Shown here: piece by piece, positions 1-5,513 of the stretch
How the letters are laid out: each line of letters opens with the position of its first letter
Position numbering within the stretch: position 1 is the stretch's first letter
From: Oscillospiraceae bacterium
Lineage (GTDB): Bacteria; Bacillota; Clostridia; Oscillospirales; Ruminococcaceae
NCBI GenBank assembly: GCA_014858325.1
Contig: RKCM01000056.1
Span: forward strand, 1 to 7,685
Length of the DNA stretch: 7,685 nt
Direction: 5' to 3'
Program-made: the position numbers and the translations under genes
Notes under the pieces: generated by a model
The model's input: only the letters and a program-made list of their open reading frames with translations
Databases searched by the model: none
What the model was told of the DNA's origin: nothing

Positions 1-1117
1 CACCAGCGGCCACCGCTTCGGTCTCTGCATCCGCTTCCACCCAAGCCACGCCGTTTTCAACGGTCACAACGTAGGTATCCACCGGGACTTCTTCCCACTT
101 GGCATAAAGGGTCATATCATCGATAACAGGCTTGCTAAAATCGTATTTTTGGGTCAGCGCTTTATCCGTGTACCAGCCAGCAAAAACATAGCCGTCTTTG
201 GTGGGGGCAGTAGGTTCGGCCACAGGAGTGTTGTATTCTACTTTTTGTGCTGCTACAGCACTGCCGTCATTAGAGTCAAACGTAACCGTCAGTTTTACGG
301 GTTTGATTATATCGGCATTCACACCTGCATTCTTCAGCACCTGCTTCACATTCTCGTCGCAGGAAATAGTTTCCAGTGCAGAGCAGTTCTCAAACGCATT
401 TATCGCAATTGTTTCCAGCTTGCTTCCCGGTGCAAAGGTCACGCTCTCCAGCTGCCCACAATTCCAAAAAGCATACGTTCTAATATTAGTCACACTGGCA
501 GGAATTTCAATACTGGTTATAGGAGTTCCTGCAAAGGCTTTTGTCCTAATATTTTTAAGCTGACTGTCATCAGCAAAGGTAACCGTCTGTAAATTTTTGC
601 ACTCATTAAAAGCAAGGATTCCAATATCGGTCACACTGGCAGGAATTTTAATACTGGTCAGTTTTGTTCCTTCAAAAGCAAAGTTTCCAATATCGGTCAC
701 ACTGGCAGGAATTTTAATACTGGTCAGTCCTGCGCCTTGAAAAGCAGACCCTCCAATTTTTGTTACCGTTTCTGGAATCTCGATATTTTTCAAGTTATTG
801 CAATAACCAAAAACGCTGTTTCCAATCCCTGTCACCCCCTCATTGATTACCACTTGTGCAACTTGTTCTTCCGCCCATGGCGCTGTACTCCTACGGGTAG
901 AAGGGTTATTTGTATAATCTTTCATTGCACCCGTGCCGGAGATGGTCAGGGTGCCGTCGGAGTCCAGTGTCCAAGTGACATTGTTTCCGTCACCTTCTGC
1001 GCCGCAGGTGCCATGGTCAACAATATTATCCTCCGCAAACGCGGCGGTGGGCAGCAGGGCCAGCAGCATGGCCAGCGCGAGAAGGGCGCTCAACAGACGG
1101 ATTTTTCGTGTTTTCAT
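1..1117 (-). CDS. Secreted leucine-rich-repeat (BspA-type) surface protein with InlB-type repeat; C-terminus beyond the window
   Basis: The first 372 codons are visible and the frame runs off the window edge. The start ATG at 1117 has a GAGG about 8 bases upstream. Residues 1-28 form a signal peptide: basic MKTRK, a Leu/Ala core and a likely AFA|ED cleavage. Residues 36-68 are the TWTLDSDGTLTISGTG module that often precedes such repeats. Residues about 85-255 are LRR_5 (BspA-like) repeats built on 'IPASVTDIGNFAFEGTKLTSI', shown here only in part as IPASVT..IG..AF. Residues about 276-341 (TFDSNDG ... GYVFAGWYTD ... LYAKW) match the InlB B-repeat/Listeria-Bacteroides repeat. Related proteins are exported or wall-linked and often contact host or neighbouring cells, but the ligand here is unknown. 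No anchor is visible because the end is missing. The repeat region is visibly more AT-rich than the other genes, which may indicate a different history. Confidence 0.9.
   Translation of the reverse strand, partial: MKTRKIRLLSALLALAMLLALLPTAAFAEDNIVDHGTCGAEGDGNNVTWTLDSDGTLTISGTGAMKDYTNNPSTRRSTAPWAEEQVAQVVINEGVTGIGNSVFGYCNNLKNIEIPETVTKIGGSAFQGAGLTSIKIPASVTDIGNFAFEGTKLTSIKIPASVTDIGILAFNECKNLQTVTFADDSQLKNIRTKAFAGTPITSIEIPASVTNIRTYAFWNCGQLESVTFAPGSKLETIAINAFENCSALETISCDENVKQVLKNAGVNADIIKPVKLTVTFDSNDGSAVAAQKVEYNTPVAEPTAPTKDGYVFAGWYTDKALTQKYDFSKPVIDDMTLYAKWEEVPVDTYVVTVENGVAWVEADAETEAVAAG
619..728 (-). repeat. Exact 44-bp direct repeat inside the LRR coding region
   Basis: Positions 619-662 and 685-728 are identical over 44 bp and are spaced 66 bp apart, exactly 22 codons, which is one LRR unit. 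Both encode TSIKIPASVTDIG. A degenerate relative lies at about 480-521. Perfect nucleotide identity, including third positions, points to a recent duplication or gene conversion of one repeat unit. Confidence 0.9.
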
Positions 1118-1145
1118 GTGATAGACCTCGCTTTCCAAATATACC

Positions 1146-1156
1146 TTTTTTTTTTT
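1146..1156 (-). repeat. Eleven-base A tract in the 5' leader of the LRR gene
   Basis: The plus strand has 11 consecutive T, so the LRR mRNA has 11 A. The tract lies between the predicted transcription start (about 1169) and the GAGG ribosome binding site. It is the longest homopolymer I noticed in the window. Such tracts can slip in replication or transcription; here a length change would alter leader length and spacing, not the reading frame. Confidence 0.8.
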
Positions 1157-1175
1157 GCCAAATGTTCTTGTCTAC

Positions 1176-1205
1176 AGTATACCGCATTGGCGAGGGGCTC
1201 CGCAA
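1176..1205 (-). promoter_or_regulatory. Predicted sigma-A promoter of the LRR gene
   Basis: On the minus strand, -35 TTGCGG (1205-1200) and -10 TATACT (1181-1176) are separated by 18 bp. Transcription would start near 1169 and give a leader of about 52 nt. The -35 box is weak (TTG plus mismatches) and overlaps the edge of a 20-bp palindrome, which suggests that a bound protein sets its strength. Confidence 0.6.
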
Positions 1206-1223
1206 GTGTCCATTTGGACACTT
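1204..1223. promoter_or_regulatory. Perfect 9+2+9 palindrome next to the LRR promoter, candidate operator
   Basis: AAGTGTCCA and TGGACACTT are exact inverted repeats separated by TT (plus strand). The site covers the last two bases of the -35 box and extends upstream, where activators or repressors commonly bind. I do not recognise it as the site of a known regulator. On the plus strand it is followed by a short T run and could resemble a terminator, but no plus-strand gene lies upstream of it. Confidence 0.6.
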
Positions 1224-1293
1224 TTTGTACAGAAAGCAGTAAAAAAACGTCCCATCGCACTTTGAAGCCGCCGTGCAAAATGGGACGCCGATC

Positions 1294-1316
1294 AAAAAGC
1301 CTCCCGTTGGGGAGGC
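1294..1316 (-). terminator. Intrinsic terminator of the YitT-family gene
   Basis: In the minus-strand transcript, GCCTCCC and GGGAGGC form a 7-bp GC-rich stem with loop CAAC, followed at once by five U. It starts 9 bases after the stop codon of the YitT-family gene and isolates it from the LRR gene downstream. Confidence 0.85.
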
Positions 1317-1324
1317 GGTGAGTT

Positions 1325-2194
1325 TTAGGTGTGGTTGAAGCCCTTGCCGAACACTTCCGTGGTGCTCAGCATGGAGATGAAGGCGTTGAGGTGCTCCTTG
1401 TGGATGAAGGATTGCAGCTGGCCCGCCTCCCGGTGGGTGAGGGTGGTGTAGATCATGTAGTGGGGCTTGTTGGTGTAAGCGCCGAAGCAGGGGGTGTAGG
1501 TGGCGCCGCGCACCAGCTTTTTCATGACGAAATCGCAGATGGGGTCCTTGTCGTCGCAGATGATGAGGATGGCCTTGCACATCTTCATCTGCTCCAGCAC
1601 CGCGTCGATCACCAGCGATTTCACGGTGAGGCCCACGAAGGAATACAGGGCGGTGTACAGGTCGAAGACGAAGCAGGCCGCCAGCACCATGACCAGATCG
1701 GTGATGAAGAGGGCCGCGCCGGTGTTGCGCATGTGGGTGTATTTTTTCAGGATGAGGGCGATGATGTCGGTGCCGCCCGAGGATGCGCCCACGTTGAACA
1801 GCAGCGCCGCCGCAATGGCGGGCAGGGCGATGGCAAACACCAGGTCCAGCATGGGCTGGTCGGACAGAGGGCCGCTGAGGGGCACGTATTTTTCAAACAG
1901 GGCCAGCTCCACGTTCATGACGATGGTGGCCCAGCCGGTGGTGATGGCAAATTTTTTGCCCAGAAAGATCCAGCCGAAAACGAGCAGGATGAAGTTTGCC
2001 CAGGACGAGAAGGCCGACGCCGAAAGGGGCGTGAGCTTTGCCACCAGCGCTGCCACGCCGGTGACGCCGCCAAAGACGAAGTTGTTGGGGAATTTGAAGA
2101 AATATACGCCGATGGTGGTGATGCTGATGCTGAGGGTGATGAGAGTGTACTGGCTGACGAGGTCCAGGATCTTCTCCCGCTTGCTCTGTTCCAT
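1325..2194 (-). CDS. YitT-family membrane protein (YitT membrane domain plus DUF2179)
   Basis: The 289-aa product has the layout of the YitT/DUF161 family: about five to six hydrophobic segments between residues 15 and 200, then a soluble C-terminal DUF2179 domain (about 228-285) with GAY at 238-240 and TEVFGKGF near the end. The motif SSGGTDIIA (138-146), typical of the family, lies between two membrane segments. The transport substrate of these proteins is generally not established, so no function is assigned. The start at 2194 gives the usual family length and begins MEQSKREKIL. The frame stays open to an ATG at 2299, but the extra 35 residues are low-complexity and not family-like. The ribosome binding site for 2194 is poor: AAGGA lies about 16 bases away. 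The gene is single, with its own promoter, a long leader and a terminator. Confidence 0.88.
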   Translation of the reverse strand: MEQSKREKILDLVSQYTLITLSISITTIGVYFFKFPNNFVFGGVTGVAALVAKLTPLSASAFSSWANFILLVFGWIFLGKKFAITTGWATIVMNVELALFEKYVPLSGPLSDQPMLDLVFAIALPAIAAALLFNVGASSGGTDIIALILKKYTHMRNTGAALFITDLVMVLAACFVFDLYTALYSFVGLTVKSLVIDAVLEQMKMCKAILIICDDKDPICDFVMKKLVRGATYTPCFGAYTNKPHYMIYTTLTHREAGQLQSFIHKEHLNAFISMLSTTEVFGKGFNHT

Positions 2195-2219
2195 ACCGAT
2201 TTTACCGTTTTCCTTTCCG

Positions 2220-2280
2220 CGCCCCTTTGCCGGGGCGTGTCCTCCTGTTGTACCGCAAACGCGGCCGGCACACGCCCCGG
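2220..2280 (-). promoter_or_regulatory. Structured leader of the YitT-family gene with two mutually exclusive stems
   Basis: In the minus-strand RNA, CCGGGGCGTGT (2280-2270) and ACACGCCCCGG (2240-2230) pair perfectly over 11 bp. They enclose a small CCGC-GTTT-GCGG hairpin and an AGGAGG (2246-2241) with no start codon within reach. The 3' arm can instead pair with GGGGCG (2225-2220) in a 6-bp hairpin. The pairings cannot coexist. There is no U tract, so control, if any, would be on translation or RNA stability. The structure is read by eye; the switch role is inference. Confidence 0.4.
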
Positions 2281-2347
2281 GGAGCACGGCCCATTCCACA
2301 AGGCAGAGCTCCCCCCTTTGGTGCGCGGCCCCATTGCCGCCTTGGCT

Positions 2348-2376
2348 ATTTTAGCACGCGGCCCGCCGGGAAGCAA
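2348..2376 (-). promoter_or_regulatory. Extended -10 promoter of the YitT-family gene
   Basis: On the minus strand, -35 TTGCTT (2376-2371) and -10 TAAAAT (2353-2348) are separated by 17 bp, and TG one base upstream of the -10 makes an extended -10 element. Transcription from about 2341 would give a leader of about 147 nt before the start codon at 2194. Confidence 0.7.
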
Positions 2377-2417
2377 CCGGAAAAGCTTTTTTTCTGTAAA
2401 CCGAAACTTTTTGCACG

Positions 2418-2453
2418 AAAAACACCCGCTCCGTTTTATACAGAGCAGGTGTT
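2418..2453 (-). terminator. Intrinsic terminator of purC
   Basis: In the minus-strand RNA, AACACCTGCTC pairs with GAGCGGGTGTT over 11 bp with one U-G wobble, extendable by two pairs, with an AU-rich loop. A run of five U follows from the end of the stem. It starts 33 bases after the purC stop codon. Confidence 0.9.
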
Positions 2454-2486
2454 TGCGTCCGAAAGTTTGTTTTCTTTACCGGGTGT

Positions 2487-3356
2487 TTACAGCGTTTTGC
2501 CGGTGAGCAGGGTGTAGGCTTCCTCGTACTTGGCAATGGTCTTGTCGATGACGTCCTGCGGCAGGTTGAAATCGCTGTCGGGGTTGGCCTTGAGCCAGTT
2601 GCGGACAAACTGCTTATCGAAGGAGGGCTGGCCGTGGCCTGCCTCGTAGCCCTCCAGCGGCCAGAAGCGGCTGGAATCGGGGGTCAGCATCTCGTCGCCC
2701 AGCACCACGTTGCCTTCCTCGTCCAGACCAAACTCAAACTTGGTGTCGGCGATGATGATGCCGCGGCTCAGCGCGTACGCGGCGCACTTTTTATACAGGG
2801 CGATGGTGTTGTCCCGCAGGGCGGCGGCGTACTGCTCGCCCTTGCCGGGGTACAGCTTCTCCAGCACGGTGATGCTCTGCTCGTAGGAGATGTTCTCATC
2901 GTGGTCGCCCAGCTCGGCCTTGGTGGAGGGGGTGTAGATGGGCTCGGGCAGCTTCTCGGATTCCTTCAGGCCCGCAGGCAGCCGGATGCCGCAGACGGTG
3001 CCGTTCTCCTGGTAGCTGGCCCAGCCGCTGCCGGTGATGTAGCCGCGCACGATGCACTCCACGGGCAGCATGGTCAGCTTGCGGCACTGGGTGCAGCGGC
3101 CCTCAAACTCCGGCTGGTGGAAAAACTCCGGCATCTTGGCATTGTCCACGGTGATGAGGTGGTTGGGCACCACATCCTGGGTGTAATCGAACCAGAACTT
3201 GCTCATCTGGGTCAGCACCTTGCCCTTGCCCACGATCTTATTTTTCAGGATGTAATCGAACGCAGAGATGCGGTCCGTGGCGTACATGATGAGGCTGTCG
3301 CCATTGTCGTAAATTTCGCGGACTTTGCCTTCCTTGATGGGCTTGAACTCTGTCAT
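2487..3356 (-). CDS. purC: Phosphoribosylaminoimidazole-succinocarboxamide synthase (SAICAR synthetase)
   Basis: The 289-aa cytosolic enzyme of de novo purine synthesis joins aspartate to CAIR using ATP to form SAICAR. Recognisable motifs, in order: GKVREIYD (10-17) and TDRISAFD (27-34) of the ATP-binding lobe; VECIVRGYITGSGW (99-112), the first family signature; IADTKFEFG (202-210); and LGDEMLTPDSSRFW (219-232), the second signature. The length fits the long PurC form (about 290 aa) rather than the 235-240 aa form. The start at 3356 has AGGAG 8 bases upstream and begins MTEFKPIKEG, matching the family N-terminus. The open frame continues to 3485, but that extension runs through an intergenic repeat. 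No other pur gene is adjacent, so purC stands alone here, with two candidate promoters and a repeat element in its leader. Confidence 0.97.
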   Translation of the reverse strand: MTEFKPIKEGKVREIYDNGDSLIMYATDRISAFDYILKNKIVGKGKVLTQMSKFWFDYTQDVVPNHLITVDNAKMPEFFHQPEFEGRCTQCRKLTMLPVECIVRGYITGSGWASYQENGTVCGIRLPAGLKESEKLPEPIYTPSTKAELGDHDENISYEQSITVLEKLYPGKGEQYAAALRDNTIALYKKCAAYALSRGIIIADTKFEFGLDEEGNVVLGDEMLTPDSSRFWPLEGYEAGHGQPSFDKQFVRNWLKANPDSDFNLPQDVIDKTIAKYEEAYTLLTGKTL

Positions 3357-3383
3357 AACAAACACTCCTATTTCTTGTGTTAG

Positions 3384-3535
3384 AACCCTCTCCGTCATTG
3401 CTTCGCAATGCCACCTCCCCCGAGGGGGGAGGTCATTCTGCCGCTTCGGACAGGTTTTGCAAACGCTAAACCCAAAAGCCGCCATGAGCTCCCCCTTTGG
3501 GGGAGCTGTCGAGCGAATGCGAGACTGAGAGGGTC
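3384..3535. repeat. MITE-like repeat, copy A, in the purC leader
   Basis: The copy is 152 bp long. Its left end AACCCTCTCCGTC (3384-3396) and right end GACTGAGAGGGTC (3523-3535) are inverted repeats matching at 11 of 13 positions. Inside are a CATTGC/GCAATG hairpin, a CCTCCCC/GGGGAGG hairpin and AGCTCCCCC-TTT-GGGGGAGCT (3487-3507). The same parts occur in reverse order and orientation in copy B. No coding capacity and no clear target duplication were seen. Its left end lies 14 bases upstream of the purC ribosome binding site, so both purC promoters would transcribe it. Confidence 0.85.
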
Positions 3536-3553
3536 ATTTCAGCTTCCACCAAT

Positions 3554-3582
3554 ATCTTATCACATCCCCTGTCCGTTGGGAA
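3554..3582 (-). promoter_or_regulatory. Candidate proximal promoter P2 of purC
   Basis: On the minus strand, -35 TTCCCA (3582-3577) and -10 TAAGAT (3559-3554) are 17 bp apart, with TG one base upstream of the -10 (extended -10). It lies just upstream of repeat copy A, so its transcript would carry the whole repeat in a leader of about 190 nt. The weak -35 makes it less certain than P1. Confidence 0.45.
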
Positions 3583-3681
3583 GAAACAGAATCCAAGGAA
3601 AATGGGGTGGATTTTCAAATTTCTTCGTGGAAACTGCCAAAAAAGCGGTAAAATTTTCGTCGATTTGACGATAAAAGTCGT

Positions 3682-3710
3682 ACTTTACGGCAGATTTCAT
3701 TTTTTGTCAA
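3682..3710 (-). promoter_or_regulatory. Distal promoter P1 of purC
   Basis: On the minus strand, a consensus -35 TTGACA (3710-3705) is 17 bp from -10 TAAAGT (3687-3682). Its leader would be about 320 nt. The -35 box directly abuts the -35 box of the divergent GDPD promoter. A TCGTC-GATTT-GACGA inverted repeat (3657-3671) lies just after the expected start site. Confidence 0.65.
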
Positions 3711-3739
3711 TTGACTCTTTTTGTGAAAACCGTTATTCT
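3711..3739 (+). promoter_or_regulatory. Promoter of the GDPD-family gene
   Basis: The -35 TTGACT (3711-3716) and -10 TATTCT (3734-3739) are 17 bp apart. Transcription from about 3746 gives a leader of about 45 nt, ending in AGAGGGG 8 bases before the ATG at 3791. Confidence 0.65.
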
Positions 3740-3790
3740 TGATGTGTTTCTTTTCATGATATGGTACATCCAAGCAGAGGGGTATTTTTT

Positions 3791-4789
3791 ATGCGTCCGA
3801 TCATCATTGCGCACCGCGGTGCGTCCAACCTGGCACCCGAAAACACGCTGGCGGCCTTTCGTCTGGCCAAGCGTCTCGGGGCCGACGGCATCGAGTGCGA
3901 CGTACAGCTCACCAAGGACCACCAGCTGGTCATCGCCCACGACTATTTCACCGACGATCACACCGGCGTGAAGGGCGACATCTACGATATGACACTGGCC
4001 GAGCTGCGGCAGCTGGATTTCGGCAAGTGGAAAAGCCCCGAGTATGAGGGCGAAAAGATCCCCACCCTGGACGAGGTGCTGGAGGTGGGCCGGGATATGA
4101 AGATGCTGCACATCGAGCTCAAGCCCTACCTGGACCGGGACGCCGATTTCCCCGAGCGGGTGGTGGAAGCCGTCTGCAACGCCCACATGGAGGACAAGGT
4201 TGTGCTCACCTCCTTCCAGTATGGCCTGCTGGGCCGCATCAAGGAGATCCGGCCCGAGATCAAAACGGCGGCCCTGTTTTTGAACACCGAGTCCTCCCTC
4301 TGCCCGCCCACCGTGCTGTGGGAGGATCTGGGCCTGCGCGAGGACGACCCGCTGGTGCAGCAGCTCTCCGGCCCCCAGGGCATTGAGACTGCCGCCGCCA
4401 TCGTGGAGGACCCCGGCACGCTGGAGGAGGAGAACGGAATGCTGGTCCGCTACCTCAACGACCGGCTCACCGCCCTCTTCTCCAACTACCCGGGCAAAAA
4501 CCTGCTGGAGATCCTGCAGCAGTACTATTACCAGACCGATATGCTGCGGTACGTTTCCCAGTTCGATTTCCCGCTGGACTACGTCGGCCCGGAGTACCAC
4601 GTCTGCTTCCGCGACACCACCCTCCTCCAGCGGGCCGTGGAGATGGGCTATCATGTAGCCCCCTGGCCCGTGGGCGGCGACGAGAGCCGCCGCGACCTGC
4701 GCAGCGTGCTGCTGCAGAACCCGGAGATCCTCGTCACCAACAAACCCGAGATCGCACTGGCGATCCTGGAGGGGCAGAAATTGCAATAA
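3791..4789 (+). CDS. Glycerophosphodiester phosphodiesterase family protein with a large insertion
   Basis: The family hydrolyses glycerophosphodiesters to glycerol-3-phosphate and an alcohol, using a metal ion on a TIM barrel. Visible catalytic motifs are IAHRG (6-10; H8, R9), PEN (16-18; E17), GIECDVQL (33-40; E35, D37), IAHD (48-51; H50) and HIELKP (107-112; E109). The C-terminal part keeps LVTNKPEIAL (314-323) in the place of the usual VDGIITDRPD strand. At 332 aa it is clearly longer than common bacterial members (about 240-260): residues about 164-258 do not resemble the core and separate the middle strands from the end of the barrel. No signal peptide, so cytoplasmic. The start at 3791 has AGAGGGG 8 bases upstream; an in-frame ATG at 3761 has no ribosome binding site. 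The gene is monocistronic and bracketed by repeat copies A and B. The exact substrate is unknown. Confidence 0.9.
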   Translation: MRPIIIAHRGASNLAPENTLAAFRLAKRLGADGIECDVQLTKDHQLVIAHDYFTDDHTGVKGDIYDMTLAELRQLDFGKWKSPEYEGEKIPTLDEVLEVGRDMKMLHIELKPYLDRDADFPERVVEAVCNAHMEDKVVLTSFQYGLLGRIKEIRPEIKTAALFLNTESSLCPPTVLWEDLGLREDDPLVQQLSGPQGIETAAAIVEDPGTLEEENGMLVRYLNDRLTALFSNYPGKNLLEILQQYYYQTDMLRYVSQFDFPLDYVGPEYHVCFRDTTLLQRAVEMGYHVAPWPVGGDESRRDLRSVLLQNPEILVTNKPEIALAILEGQKLQ

Positions 4790-4796
4790 GTGGAAG

Positions 4797-4923
4797 AACC
4801 CTCTCCGTCTCGCATTCGCTCGACAGCTCTCCCAAAGGGAGAGCTTTTTTGCTGCGTAACGTTTTTTGTCAAGACCTCCACCTTCGGGGGAGGTGGCATT
4901 GCGAAGCAATGACGGAGAGGGTT
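4797..4923. repeat. MITE-like repeat, copy B, between the GDPD-family and marR genes
   Basis: The copy is 127 bp long with perfect 13-bp terminal inverted repeats, AACCCTCTCCGTC (4797-4809) and GACGGAGAGGGTT (4911-4923). It is in the opposite orientation to copy A. About 40 bp at its right end (4884-4923) are identical to the reverse complement of the left end of copy A. It holds the GDPD terminator hairpin (4825-4845) and a second hairpin at 4874-4894 capped by a C(TTCG)G tetraloop. It begins 7 bases after the GDPD stop codon. No coding capacity and no clear target duplication were seen. Confidence 0.88.
4825..4850 (+). terminator. Intrinsic terminator of the GDPD-family gene, carried by repeat copy B
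   Basis: AGCTCTCCC and GGGAGAGCT form a 9-bp stem with an AAA loop; the last base of the stem opens a run of six T. The structure lies within repeat copy B. The matching hairpin of copy A lacks a T tract on either side. Confidence 0.92.
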
Positions 4924-4937
4924 TGCTGCGCAGACGC

Positions 4938-4965
4938 TTGACTTTTTTGGGGATGTGCCTATAAT
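4938..4965 (+). promoter_or_regulatory. Promoter of the MarR-family gene
   Basis: The -35 TTGACT (4938-4943) and consensus -10 TATAAT (4960-4965) are 16 bp apart. Transcription would begin near 4972, inside the shared operator-like element. It lies just right of repeat copy B. Confidence 0.8.
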
Positions 4966-4970
4966 AGTCC

Positions 4971-4998
4971 TGTATCGAACAGTTTCAAACGAAACAGT
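4971..4998. promoter_or_regulatory. Operator-like element at the marR start site
   Basis: It begins TGTATCGAA and contains the inverted repeat GTTTC-AAAC-GAAAC (4982-4995). Twenty of its 28 positions match the element at 5625-5652 in the ABC promoter, without gaps. Lying at about +1 to +27, it would block transcription when bound. It suggests autorepression by the MarR protein encoded just downstream; the binding itself is inferred. Confidence 0.65.
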
Positions 4999-5016
4999 TG
5001 AAAGGCGAAACAAATC

Positions 5017-5508
5017 ATGCAGGACAGGAACAAACGCATTTTGGACGATTGCTGCACCCGCGTCACGCCCCCCTGGGAGCCGCCGCAGGTGATCCCGGCG
5101 CAGATCCGCCGGGTAAGCAACCTCATCTTCCGCAAGATCAATCAATTTTCTCGCGCCAACGGGGTGGAGCAGGGCACGCCCATGCACGGGTGGATCGTGG
5201 AGTATCTCTATGCCCACCGGGACGCCCCGGTCTTCCAGCGGGACATCGAGCGGGATTTTTCCATCACCCGCTCCACCGTGACCAATATTTTGCAGCTGAT
5301 GGAGCGCAAGGGCTACATCGAGCGCCAGAGCGTGCCCCAGGACGCCCGGCTGAAGATGCTGGTGCTGACGGAAAAGGGCCGGGGGTTCCACGAGAAGACC
5401 ATGCTCTCCCTCCACCAGACCGACGAGTTTGTGGCGGGCCTGCTGACAGAGGAAGAGAACGCCGAGCTGCTGCGGCTGCTGAACAAGCTGAAAGAGGGGC
5501 TTCAATAA
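5017..5508 (+). CDS. MarR-family transcriptional regulator, probable repressor of the adjacent ABC exporter
   Basis: The 163-aa winged-helix regulator has PVFQRDIERDFSITRSTVTN (71-90) as its helix-turn-helix, followed by ILQLMERKGYIER (91-103). The wing carries the family D-x-R (D109, R111) and LVLTEKG (115-121). Helices before residue 50 and after 122 would form the dimer interface. An adjacent cysteine pair (C12, C13) lies in the N-terminal arm; a redox or metal role is possible but unsupported. The ATG at 5017 has AAAGG 11 bases upstream. MarR proteins usually repress their own gene and a neighbouring efflux or detoxification operon until a small molecule binds. The position directly before an ABC exporter operon and the shared promoter element fit that role. 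The ligand cannot be read from the sequence. Confidence 0.92.
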   Translation: MQDRNKRILDDCCTRVTPPWEPPQVIPAQIRRVSNLIFRKINQFSRANGVEQGTPMHGWIVEYLYAHRDAPVFQRDIERDFSITRSTVTNILQLMERKGYIERQSVPQDARLKMLVLTEKGRGFHEKTMLSLHQTDEFVAGLLTEEENAELLRLLNKLKEGLQ

Positions 5509-5513
5509 ACCCG

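Noticed and set aside
480..728. CRISPR-like spacing of repeats
   Set aside because: The repeats lie in frame in an LRR coding region with a 22-codon period and encode conserved LRR residues; the spacing segments are also LRR sequence.
1204..1226. Plus-strand terminator: palindrome followed by a T run
   Set aside because: There is no plus-strand gene upstream, and the position against the LRR -35 box makes an operator a better reading. A termination role for a plus-strand transcript cannot be fully excluded.
2195..2299. Longer YitT product starting at 2299
   Set aside because: The added 35 residues are Gly/Ala/Arg-rich, not family-like, and coincide with the structured leader; there is no ribosome binding site at 2299.
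1331..2506. Long plus-strand frames opposite the YitT and purC genes
   Set aside because: They are low-complexity antisense shadows with no ribosome binding site and no domain signal, while the minus-strand products are clear family members.
3357..3485. Longer PurC product starting at 3485
   Set aside because: The extension is a translation of repeat copy A; the 3356 start has a good AGGAG and matches the family N-terminus.
3384..4923. Composite transposon carrying the GDPD gene between two repeat copies
   Set aside because: There is no transposase and no target duplication, and such small repeats seem to lie at many gene borders, so the bracketing may be chance. The inversion possibility is kept as a finding.
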